DNA from: JAGQTE01 sp964648005
GTDB lineage: Bacteria > Actinomycetota > Acidimicrobiia > Acidimicrobiales > Acidimicrobilacustridaceae
Assembly (NCBI GenBank): GCA_964648005.1
Contig: CAZYKR010000273.1
Span: forward strand, 1-5,759
DNA length: 5,759 nucleotides
Reading direction: 5' to 3'
Shown piece after piece: positions 1-5,614 of this stretch. The notes beneath the pieces are model-generated. The model ran no database searches. It was not told where the DNA came from and saw nothing but the letters and a program-made list of their open reading frames with translations. Positions within the stretch are counted from its first letter, which is position 1, and each line of letters begins with the position of its first letter. The translations under genes were made by a program, and so were the position numbers.

Positions 1-154
1 GGAGCAGGCCGCGGTGTTGCGGAGGCTGGGCTGCACGGTGGCACAGGGCTACGCCTTCGGGCGGCCGATGGTGCCCGACGCGGCCGAGCTGATCGGGCTG
101 GCGGTGCACGGTGCCGCGTCGGCACCGTCGATGGCGCAGGGAGGATGCGCGTGA
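1..154 (+). CDS. EAL-domain protein, C-terminal fragment (c-di-GMP phosphodiesterase family)
   Basis: This is a partial gene whose 5' part lies outside the window; the reading frame begins at base 2 and ends at the TGA at 152-154. The visible 50 residues contain LRRLGCTVAQGYAFGRPM, which matches the closing signature of EAL domains (LGC...QGY.F.RP). The EAL family hydrolyses cyclic-di-GMP to linear pGpG in the cytoplasm. The EAL motif and the metal ligands are upstream of the window, so I cannot tell whether this copy is catalytically active, or whether GGDEF, PAS or GAF domains precede it. The last residues after the domain (about 20) are an Ala/Ser/Gly-rich tail with no recognisable fold. 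The stop codon overlaps the start of the next gene (GTGATG at 151-156), so the two are almost certainly co-transcribed and translationally coupled. I am confident of the family; activity is unknown. Confidence 0.85.
   Translation, partial: EQAAVLRRLGCTVAQGYAFGRPMVPDAAELIGLAVHGAASAPSMAQGGCA
138..144 (+). promoter_or_regulatory. Ribosome-binding site deciding the start of the AAA+ gene
   Basis: AGGGAGG lies inside the last codons of the EAL gene. It directly abuts an in-frame ATG at 145, which is too close for initiation. It is 6 nt from GTG 151 and 9 nt from ATG 154, both of which overlap the upstream stop codon. The true start is therefore 151 or 154 rather than 145. Confidence 0.65.
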
Positions 155-2307
155 TGGACGTCGACGAGCTGCCCCACGAACCCGCGGACCTCGAGGACCT
201 CCACGTCCCATGGTCGGTGCTCGAGGATCTCGTCCTGCGGCGTGCGTACCTCGACGGGCACAGCTCGACGATCGAGCTGGCCGAGACGTTGTGCGTGAGC
301 CCGATGGTGATGGAGCAGGCCATCGAGGAGCTGCGCCACAACCAGCTCATCGACGTGCGCGGCCGCGAGCGACGCAACTACTTCGTGGCCGTGACCGACC
401 TCGGCCACGAACAGGTGAACGAGCGGCTGGCGTTGAGCCGATACGCCGGCGCCGTGCCGGTGTCGCTCGATGACTACACGGCGATGGTGCGGGCCCAGGA
501 CCACCCGGCGTTGGCGTCGCACGAGACCGTGCGGCGCGCCTTCGGCGACCTCGTCATCGGCGAGAAGCTGCTCAATTCGATCGGGCCTGCGCTGCGAGCA
601 AACGGCGCCATCTTCCTGTACGGGCCGCCCGGCACCGGCAAGTCGGCGATCGCCGAGCGCCTGAACCGGATCCATGCCGACGCCGTGCTCGTCCCGCGTA
701 CCGTGCTCGTCGACGGCCAGATCGTCGTGGTCTACGACCCGGTGGTGCACGAGCCGATCGACCCGCAACCGGAGCGGCTCGACCGCCGGTGGGTGCTGTG
801 TCGGCGCCCGTCGGTGATCGTCGGCGGCGAGCTCACCGCCGGGCAGCTCAACCTGACGTACGAGCCGCACGCTGGCATCTACCTGGCACCGATCCAGATG
901 CAGGCCAACAACGGGATCCTGGTCATCGACGACTTCGGACGGCAGGCGCTCACCCCCGAACAGTTGCTCAACCGGTGGATCGTGCCGCTGGACCGCAGCA
1001 TCGACTACCTGACGCTCGACTACGGCGTGAAGTTCGAGATCCCGCTCACCACGAAGATCGTGTTCTCGACCAACCTCGAGCCGTCGCATCTCGCCGACGA
1101 GGCGTTCTTCCGCCGCATCCGGTCCAAGGTGCTCGTGCCGGCCATCGAGGACGCCGCCTTCGACGAGATCCTGACCCGGGTCGCCGCTGCCACCGGCGTC
1201 GAGGTGACGGCCGACGCACCGGCGCACCTGCGCCGCATGAGTCGCGAGCAGGGCGACGGTGACCTGCGGCCCTACCTGCCCGGTGCCGTGTGTGAGCTGG
1301 TGCGCTCCATCACCGCCTACGACGACGAGCCGGCGGTGCTCGACGTGGCCATGGTCGATCGCATCGTCGAGCTGTACTTCACCCAGGACCCCGGGGTCCA
1401 CGCAGCGCGGGTCGCCCACCTGGCGGCGCAGGGCATCGCGGCGCCGGAGGCCGGCCTGCTGACCCCGCCGACGCCGACGCCGACGCCGACGCCCGCGCCG
1501 GCACCCGAGCCGATGCTGGAACCGTCACCGGCGGCGACCGCCGCATCGCCGGGTTGTGTGGTCGCGCTGCGCAACGCCGTCGCCGAGGCGACGCACCGCC
1601 TCGTGTGGTGCGCCAGCGCGCCCGATGTGTTCGATGTGGTGGCGGGGCTCGCTGCGGCCCTTGCCGAGCGCGCCGGGGATGCCGACGGCGCCGACACCGT
1701 GTTGGTCGAGGCGCCCGCGGGGCTCGCCGGGCGGGGGGCGGTCGCCGACGGCCATGACGTCGCGGCGCGGCGGACCCTCGAGCGGTTCGCCGACGACGCG
1801 CGGCACCTGCTGGACCTCCTGGCGGTACCCGAGGACACCGCGCTCGTCGGGGAGCTGGCGGAGGCCGAGGTCGAACGACAGGTGCTCGAGGCGGACGCCG
1901 ACGGCCTCCAGCGCGTGCTCGCCCGCCTCTCGGCTGCCGATGCGGTCGTGGCGCTGCGGCTGGTGGCGGACGCAGGCGACCAGACGGCCGCACGCGCCGA
2001 GTTGGCGACGACCGTGCGCTCAGAGGTGCGGGGGCACGATCGGTCGGGACCCTACGGCCGGGACCACGTGGTGGTCGTCGTCACGAGCGACTCGGGTGAC
2101 CCGACTGCGGACGCGATGGCGCTGGTGCGGCGTCTGGTCGAACGCTGGCGCGACGAGCGGTCGAGCGCCGAGCCGCTGGTGGCCGGCATCGCGTTGGCGA
2201 GCGTCCACCCGACGGCGGCGTTGGTCGCCGCCGTGCACGCGTGCGACCGCGTCGATCCGGACGCGCCGTCGCCGTGGGCGCTGGCCGAGGCGGACGAGTA
2301 CGCCTGA
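154..2307 (+). CDS. Winged-helix/AAA+ ATPase with Pro/Thr linker and degenerate GGDEF-like C-terminal domain
   Basis: This is a 717-residue protein if started at ATG 154; GTG 151 is equally possible. Residues about 18-95 look like a winged-helix DNA-binding-type domain (LAETLCVSPMVMEQAIEELR, then a basic wing). Residues about 115-408 form an AAA+ module with Walker A GPPGTGKS at 157-164, Walker B LVIDD ending at D259-D260, sensor-1 Asn307 in VFSTN, and candidate arginine fingers R320, R321 and R323 in FFRRIR. This N-terminal architecture matches the family often annotated as an ATPase with chaperone activity associated with Flp pilus assembly. That role is by family resemblance only, as no pilus gene is in the window. 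A Pro/Thr linker follows at about 435-458. Residues about 460-575 are helical and perhaps a GAF remnant. Residues about 578-705 read as a GGDEF fold in which YGRDH (634-638) replaces the GGDEF motif. A diguanylate cyclase activity is therefore unlikely; nucleotide sensing or protein contact is more plausible. The gene is coupled to the EAL gene upstream. The AAA+ assignment is firm; the C-terminal reading is inference. Confidence 0.88.
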   Translation: MDVDELPHEPADLEDLHVPWSVLEDLVLRRAYLDGHSSTIELAETLCVSPMVMEQAIEELRHNQLIDVRGRERRNYFVAVTDLGHEQVNERLALSRYAGAVPVSLDDYTAMVRAQDHPALASHETVRRAFGDLVIGEKLLNSIGPALRANGAIFLYGPPGTGKSAIAERLNRIHADAVLVPRTVLVDGQIVVVYDPVVHEPIDPQPERLDRRWVLCRRPSVIVGGELTAGQLNLTYEPHAGIYLAPIQMQANNGILVIDDFGRQALTPEQLLNRWIVPLDRSIDYLTLDYGVKFEIPLTTKIVFSTNLEPSHLADEAFFRRIRSKVLVPAIEDAAFDEILTRVAAATGVEVTADAPAHLRRMSREQGDGDLRPYLPGAVCELVRSITAYDDEPAVLDVAMVDRIVELYFTQDPGVHAARVAHLAAQGIAAPEAGLLTPPTPTPTPTPAPAPEPMLEPSPAATAASPGCVVALRNAVAEATHRLVWCASAPDVFDVVAGLAAALAERAGDADGADTVLVEAPAGLAGRGAVADGHDVAARRTLERFADDARHLLDLLAVPEDTALVGELAEAEVERQVLEADADGLQRVLARLSAADAVVALRLVADAGDQTAARAELATTVRSEVRGHDRSGPYGRDHVVVVVTSDSGDPTADAMALVRRLVERWRDERSSAEPLVAGIALASVHPTAALVAAVHACDRVDPDAPSPWALAEADEYA
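1468..1491 (+). repeat. In-frame CCGACG hexamer repeat encoding a Pro-Thr linker
   Basis: Four perfect tandem copies of CCGACG encode (Pro-Thr)4, flanked by further Pro, Ala and Glu codons (about 1459-1530). It forms the linker between the AAA+ module and the C-terminal extension. A 6-bp unit keeps the frame when copies are gained or lost, so linker length could vary between strains by slippage. Confidence 0.8.
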
Positions 2308-2316
2308 GCCAGTGCG

Positions 2317-2598
2317 TCAGCCGGCGGGCGGGACGGCGCAGGCACCGCCGGTGCGCTCGGCCCGGCGAATCAGGCGCAGGCCGTACCCGGTCCCCGCGAT
2401 CCACGCCGCCGTGATGATCGTGCCGGCCACCCATGCGTGGTCGCGCAGCACGACGCCCATCGAGGTGCCGGCGAGCACCGTGCCGAGGACGGCGAGCGTC
2501 AGCGGGAGGTGGCACGGACACAGCAGGAACGACCAGACGAGCCAGGACCGCCCGCGCTTCTCGAGGTCGGGGAGGGCGGAGGACGGTGCACGCTGCAT
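2317..2598 (-). CDS. MerE-like small membrane protein with CPCHLP motif
   Basis: This 93-residue protein starts at ATG 2598. A hydrophilic N-terminus (1-18) precedes two predicted membrane helices, at about 19-43 and 55-77, ending in a basic LRLIRRAER stretch. The start of helix 1 carries LLCPCHLPL, with Cys27, Cys29 and His30, followed by LAGTSMG. Both the CPCHLP motif and the following LAGT.G match MerE, the roughly 78-residue inner-membrane mercury/methylmercury uptake protein of mer operons. No merR, merA, merT or merP is in the window, so mercury transport is only a family-based suggestion. Handling of another soft metal or of reactive sulfur is equally possible, given the CsoR/CstR-like palindrome at its start. 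The gene lies 28 nt after the nitroreductase-family gene on the same strand, so it may be co-transcribed with it. It converges on the AAA+ gene with a 9-nt gap, leaving no room for a terminator between them. Confidence 0.8.
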   Translation of the reverse strand: MQRAPSSALPDLEKRGRSWLVWSFLLCPCHLPLTLAVLGTVLAGTSMGVVLRDHAWVAGTIITAAWIAGTGYGLRLIRRAERTGGACAVPPAG

Positions 2599-2611
2599 AC
2601 CCCCTAGGGTA
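2598..2611. promoter_or_regulatory. Candidate CsoR/CstR-family operator at the start of the MerE-like gene
   Basis: TACCC (2598-2602), CCTA (2603-2606) and GGGTA (2607-2611) form a perfect 5-bp inverted repeat around a 4-nt spacer. The pattern, ATACCC-N4-GGGTA with the flanking A at 2597, resembles operators known for the copper- or persulfide-sensing CsoR/CstR repressors. It overlaps the start codon and also supplies the G-rich stretch upstream of ATG 2598, so the left part could simply be the ribosome-binding site. No repressor gene of this family is in the window. Confidence 0.45.
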
Positions 2612-2626
2612 GCAGCCCGAACGGGT

Positions 2627-3058
2627 TCAGGCGCGCTCGAGGACGACCACGGGGATGGTGCGCGGGTTGTCCTTCTGGTAGTCGGCGAACTGCGGCATGC
2701 GCTCGACCATGGCGGCGTACAGCTCGCTGCGCTGGGGCTCGTCGGCCGGCCGGGCGGTGGCGGTGAAGGTGTCGCCCGGGACCTCGACGGTGACGGTGGG
2801 GTTGGCGAGCAGGTTCGTGTACCACGCCGGGTGCTTGGGCGAGCCGGCTGCCGACGCGATCACGTAGACCTGGTCACCGGCGGGCCCGGCGACCAGCGGT
2901 GTGGTGTGGGCGTTGCCCGTCTTGGCGCCCGTGGTGGTGAGCAGGGCCATCATCTGCCCTTCGAACGGGCCGCCGACCACGCCGGCGTTGGCGCGGAACT
3001 CATCGATGATCTGCTGGTTCCAGTTCTTCATGGCGTCGGTGTCGGGTGTGTCGCTCAC
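2627..3058 (-). CDS. Deazaflavin (F420)-dependent nitroreductase family protein
   Basis: This protein has 143 residues from a GTG start at 3056-3058, chosen because AAGGAG lies 5 nt upstream; a longer in-frame reading from 3145 would run across the divergent promoter. The conserved blocks are TTGAKTGNAHTTPL at 42-55 and PKHPAWYTNLLANP at 74-87, with strand VYVIAS between them. These are hallmarks of the Ddn/Rv3547-like split-barrel family found mainly in actinobacteria. Members use reduced coenzyme F420 to reduce quinones, enones or nitro compounds, and some bind lipids or menaquinone. The length is typical for the family. The usual KTGRPR is KTGNAH here, so part of the positive charge that commonly contacts the F420 phosphate or polyglutamate tail is missing, and cofactor binding should not be assumed. 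The gene is divergent from the sulfatase gene and 28 nt upstream of the MerE-like gene. The natural substrate cannot be read from the sequence. Confidence 0.9.
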   Translation of the reverse strand: MSDTPDTDAMKNWNQQIIDEFRANAGVVGGPFEGQMMALLTTTGAKTGNAHTTPLVAGPAGDQVYVIASAAGSPKHPAWYTNLLANPTVTVEVPGDTFTATARPADEPQRSELYAAMVERMPQFADYQKDNPRTIPVVVLERA

Positions 3059-3063
3059 AGCTG

Positions 3064-3069
3064 CTCCTT
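3064..3069 (-). promoter_or_regulatory. Ribosome-binding site of the nitroreductase-family gene
   Basis: Read on the minus strand, this is AAGGAG with a 5-nt gap to GTG 3058. It is the clearest initiation signal in this stretch and fixes the start at 3058 over upstream alternatives. Confidence 0.75.
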
Positions 3070-3079
3070 GCTCGGCCGA

Positions 3080-3097
3080 ACGTTGCCTACGCAACGT
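3080..3097. promoter_or_regulatory. Perfect inverted repeat in the divergent promoter region (candidate operator)
   Basis: ACGTTGC (3080-3086), CTAC and GCAACGT (3091-3097) form a perfect 7-bp inverted repeat with a 4-nt spacer. It is centred in the 74-bp gap between the nitroreductase-family gene (minus) and the sulfatase gene (plus). It lies 10 nt upstream of the minus-strand ribosome-binding site and 35 nt upstream of ATG 3133. Size and symmetry suit a dimeric regulator such as a TetR- or GntR-type repressor that could control both directions. I could not assign clear -10 or -35 boxes on either strand. A short RNA hairpin in the 5' leader is the alternative. Confidence 0.5.
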
Positions 3098-3132
3098 ATC
3101 GGCTGCGCGGGCGTTCTGCGATGCTGGGCCCC

Positions 3133-4575
3133 ATGGCGGACGCACGACCGAACGTGGTGCTCATCAACTGCGACGACCTGGGGTACGGCGACCTCGGGTG
3201 TTACGGCTCGACGGTCCACGACACGCCGGCCATCGACCGGCTGGCGGCGGAAGGGGCGCGCTGCACCGACTTCACGATGGCGAGCCCCGTCTGCTCGCCG
3301 TCGCGTGCGGCCCTGTTGACGGGCAGCTATCCGCTCCGGGTCGGCTTCGGCGGCGCGTCGACCTACGGCCTGGGTGGCGTGCTGTTCCCCGGGTGGGACG
3401 TCGGGCTGCACCCCGACGAGATCACCATCGCCCGGCTGCTGCGCGACGCGGGCTACGCCACCATGGCCATCGGCAAGTGGCACTGCGGTGACCAGCCGGA
3501 CTTCCTGCCCACCAACCACGGCTTCGACGAATGGTTCGGCCTGCCCTACAGCAACGACATGGGCCGCCAGCGCGACCCCGACGACGGCCCGACCATGGCC
3601 GAGCTGGAGGTGATGCTGCGCGACCTGGGCGTGACGGCACCGTGGCTGCAGCCGCCGCTCCCGTTGATGGACGGGACCGAGGTCATCGAGCAGCAGCCGG
3701 ACCAGGCGAGCCTGACCGAGCGCTACGTCGAGCGGGCCGTGCGCTTCATCCGCTCCCACCAGGACGAGCCGTTCTTCCTGTACCTGGCGCACCTGCACGT
3801 GCACCTGCCCATCTACGTGCAGCCCCGCTTCGCCGCCGCGTCACGCAACGGCAGCTACGGCGCCGCGGTCGCCACCGTGGATTGGGCGACGGCCGTCATC
3901 CGCTTCGAGCTCGAACGCCTCGGGCTCGACGAGCGCACGCTCGTCATCTTCACGAGCGACAACGGGGCGCTGGCGCCGCGCAAGGGCGGGTCTGGATCGA
4001 ACGCGCCGCTGCGGTCGTCGAAGGGGACGACCTGGGAGGGTGGCCAGCGGGTGCCGTGCATCTGGTGGTGGCCCGGACGGATCGAGCCGCAGGTGCGCTC
4101 CGAGCCGTGCTCGGCACTCGACCTGTACCCGACGATCGCCCGCCTCTGCGGCGCTGTCGTACCGACCGATCGCGTCCTCGACGGCGGTGACGTCGGTGCG
4201 TGGTTCGGCCTCGGGGGCTCGGCGCCCGACGCCGAGCGGCCCTTCCTCTACATCCGTGATGGCTCGATCGAAGCCGTGCGGTCCGGTCGGTGGAAGTTGC
4301 ACGTCCGCAAGGGTCCCGAGGAGGTGCGGCTCCTGTTCGACCTCGTCGACGACGTGGGCGAGACCACCGACCTCGCCGACGCGCACCCCGACGTCGTGGT
4401 GCGCCTGGCCGAGATGATCGATGTCGGGCGGGCCGACCTCGGCGACGAGGCGATGGGGACCGTCGGCGCCGGCGTGCGGCCGATCGGGCGGGTCGCCGAA
4501 GCCCACACGCTCACGACCTTCGACCCCGACCACCCGTACTACCTCGCCGAGTACGACCTGCCGCACCGGGGCTGA
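3133..4575 (+). CDS. Formylglycine-type sulfatase (arylsulfatase family), no signal peptide
   Basis: This 480-residue protein is of normal sulfatase length. It hydrolyses sulfate esters using a formylglycine made from the Cys of CSPSR (Cys54-Arg58), followed by AALLTG. Other active-site elements are visible: D14-D15 in NCDDLGYGD, K115 and H117 in GKWH, H224 in HVHLP, D276-N277 in FTSDNG, and K297 within SSKGTTWEGG. These cover the calcium ligands and sulfate-contact residues of the arylsulfatase A-like fold. The start ATG 3133 places the first strand (NVVLINCDD) at residue 7. ATG 3121 would add only four residues, and neither start has a strong ribosome-binding site. Most bacterial sulfatases are exported, but no signal peptide or lipobox is seen here, so a cytoplasmic location is inferred. 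The Cys-type site requires a formylglycine-generating enzyme encoded elsewhere. The gene heads a probable operon with the DUF1801-MORN and VOC genes. The substrate is not predictable from this sequence. Confidence 0.93.
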   Translation: MADARPNVVLINCDDLGYGDLGCYGSTVHDTPAIDRLAAEGARCTDFTMASPVCSPSRAALLTGSYPLRVGFGGASTYGLGGVLFPGWDVGLHPDEITIARLLRDAGYATMAIGKWHCGDQPDFLPTNHGFDEWFGLPYSNDMGRQRDPDDGPTMAELEVMLRDLGVTAPWLQPPLPLMDGTEVIEQQPDQASLTERYVERAVRFIRSHQDEPFFLYLAHLHVHLPIYVQPRFAAASRNGSYGAAVATVDWATAVIRFELERLGLDERTLVIFTSDNGALAPRKGGSGSNAPLRSSKGTTWEGGQRVPCIWWWPGRIEPQVRSEPCSALDLYPTIARLCGAVVPTDRVLDGGDVGAWFGLGGSAPDAERPFLYIRDGSIEAVRSGRWKLHVRKGPEEVRLLFDLVDDVGETTDLADAHPDVVVRLAEMIDVGRADLGDEAMGTVGAGVRPIGRVAEAHTLTTFDPDHPYYLAEYDLPHRG

Positions 4576-4591
4576 CCGTAGGCTCACGCTC

Positions 4592-5131
4592 GTGACGCCG
4601 ATCGACGAGCACCTCGCCGCGCTGCCCGAGCCCCAGCGCACCACCCTGGAGCACCTGCGCGACTCGTTGCGCCAGCTGCTGCCCACCGCCGAGGAGAAGA
4701 TCAGCTATCGCATGCCGTGCTTCGCCGTCCAGGGCAAGGCGGTCGCCGGGTTCGAGGGGTTTCGCGACCACTGCTCGTACTTCCCGCACAGCGGCACCGT
4801 CATCGCCCATGCCGGCCCGTTGCCGGCGTGGGCCGACGCCGATGCCGGCACGCTGCGGTTCCCGATCGGCAAGCGCCTGCCCAAGACGTTGCTGCGCAAG
4901 CTGATCCGGGTCCGGCTCGACGAGATCTCGGCGGTGACGTCGGGCAAGCGGTTCGAGTTCTTCGACGACGGCACGGTGCGGGCCGCCGGGTCGATGCGCG
5001 CCGGCGAGCTGCACGGCGACTGGCGCTGGTACCGGCGCGACGGCAGCCTGCTCCGCACCGGTTCGTTCCGTGCCGGCGAGCAGGTCGGCACCTGGACCAC
5101 CTACGACCGCGCCGGCAACCCCGTCGGCTGA
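4592..5131 (+). CDS. DUF1801-domain protein with C-terminal MORN-like repeats
   Basis: This 179-residue protein starts at GTG 4592, 16 nt after the sulfatase stop, with only a weak GTAGG as ribosome-binding site; coupling to the sulfatase is likely. Residues 1-115 match DUF1801 (YdhG-like fold): an N-terminal helix (LRDSLRQLLPTAEEKI), then SYRMPCFAV, FPHSG, and TLRFPIGKRLPKTLLRKLI. Members are small cytoplasmic proteins; some have been linked to iron handling, but most have no known function. From residue 118 to the end the sequence changes to a repeat pattern: FFDDGTVRAAGSMRAGELHGDW, then RRDGSLLRTGSFRAGEQVGTW, then DRAGN. These are two to three MORN-type units like those of YwqK-family proteins, which are sometimes annotated as antitoxins. 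No toxin gene is visible nearby, so I do not call it an antitoxin. The joining of the two modules is unusual. The family assignment is good; the function is unknown. Confidence 0.82.
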   Translation: MTPIDEHLAALPEPQRTTLEHLRDSLRQLLPTAEEKISYRMPCFAVQGKAVAGFEGFRDHCSYFPHSGTVIAHAGPLPAWADADAGTLRFPIGKRLPKTLLRKLIRVRLDEISAVTSGKRFEFFDDGTVRAAGSMRAGELHGDWRWYRRDGSLLRTGSFRAGEQVGTWTTYDRAGNPVG

Positions 5132-5146
5132 TCGATCACCCGAAAC

Positions 5147-5153
5147 GAGGAGG
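5147..5153 (+). promoter_or_regulatory. Ribosome-binding site of the VOC gene
   Basis: GAGGAGG lies 5 nt before GTG 5159. It is one of the strongest initiation signals in the window and settles GTG as the start codon. The 27-nt gap to the previous stop shows no terminator. Confidence 0.75.
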
Positions 5154-5158
5154 CCGCC

Positions 5159-5614
5159 GTGCCCACCGCCCGCCACGCCGACCACATCACGATCGCCGTG
5201 CGCGACCGCGACGCCGCCATCGCCACGTTCGAGCTGTTGGGCTTTCGTGTGGATCACGTCACGACGATCGACGGCGGCGTGCCCGCGGCCTACATGGGCA
5301 TGCCCGACATGCGCGCCGAGCACATCACGTTGGCGCTCGACGGCCCGCCGCGCTTCGAGATCCAGTTGCTGCGCTTCGATCCCGAGCCGGACGGTCCGGC
5401 CGAGCCGACCCCGACGCGCGCCCGGCGGTTGGGGTTCAACCACCTGGCGCTGCGAGTGGATGACCTCGACGCCATGGCCGCGCACCTCGAGGCGAACGGC
5501 GTGCGGCCGCTGAACGAGGCGATGACGTTCATCGGACGGCGGCTGCAGTTCTTCGACGGTCCCGAGGGCACCACGATCGAGCTCGCCGAGTGGCTCGACG
5601 CGCCCGACGCCTGA
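5159..5614 (+). CDS. VOC-superfamily protein (glyoxalase / methylmalonyl-CoA epimerase-like fold)
   Basis: This 151-residue protein has a GTG start and a strong ribosome-binding site. It shows two beta-alpha-beta-beta-beta units: the first begins ADHITIAVRDRDAAIATF (7-24) and the second begins FNHLALRVDDLDAMAAHL (93-110). Candidate metal ligands sit at the four usual positions: His9, Glu67 (in RFEIQLL), His95 and Glu141 (in TTIELAEW). An intact H-E-H-E set suggests an active metalloenzyme. VOC members include glyoxalase I, methylmalonyl-CoA epimerase, ring-cleaving dioxygenases and drug-resistance proteins. The length and His/Glu spacing best suit the epimerase or glyoxalase-like group, but without a matching neighbour I give no specific reaction. 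It is the last gene of the plus-strand group that starts with the sulfatase. Its stop abuts the stop of the opposing gene. Confidence 0.9.
   Translation: MPTARHADHITIAVRDRDAAIATFELLGFRVDHVTTIDGGVPAAYMGMPDMRAEHITLALDGPPRFEIQLLRFDPEPDGPAEPTPTRARRLGFNHLALRVDDLDAMAAHLEANGVRPLNEAMTFIGRRLQFFDGPEGTTIELAEWLDAPDA

Noticed and set aside
145..153. ATG 145 as start of the AAA+ gene
   Set aside because: The ribosome-binding site AGGGAGG ends at 144, leaving no spacer; starts at 151 or 154 have workable spacing and the usual stop/start overlap.
49..1419. A 456-codon open frame on the minus strand opposite the AAA+ gene
   Set aside because: It is antisense to a protein with clear Walker A, Walker B and sensor motifs; its translation is rich in His, Val, Arg and Asp with no recognisable domain. 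Long antisense frames are expected at this G+C content.
1468..1491. The CCGACG repeat as a CRISPR or regulatory repeat
   Set aside because: It is a short in-frame codon repeat encoding Pro-Thr within a protein linker; there are no spacers and no palindromic unit.
2305..2319. Bidirectional terminator between the AAA+ and MerE-like genes
   Set aside because: Only 9 nt separate the two stop codons and no stem-loop with a T tract is visible.
1556..3319. A 587-codon plus-strand open frame running across three real genes
   Set aside because: It is out of frame with the AAA+ and sulfatase genes, crosses two minus-strand genes, and its product is an Arg/Pro/Ser-rich low-complexity sequence.
4592..5131. 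Toxin-antitoxin module based on the YwqK-like MORN repeats
   Set aside because: No adjacent toxin-like gene is seen; the neighbours are a sulfatase and a VOC protein, and MORN repeats alone do not show antitoxin function.
4511..5485. A 324-codon minus-strand open frame opposite the DUF1801-MORN and VOC genes
   Set aside because: Both plus-strand genes have recognisable families and good starts; the antisense product has no domain signal and is a G+C-driven shadow.
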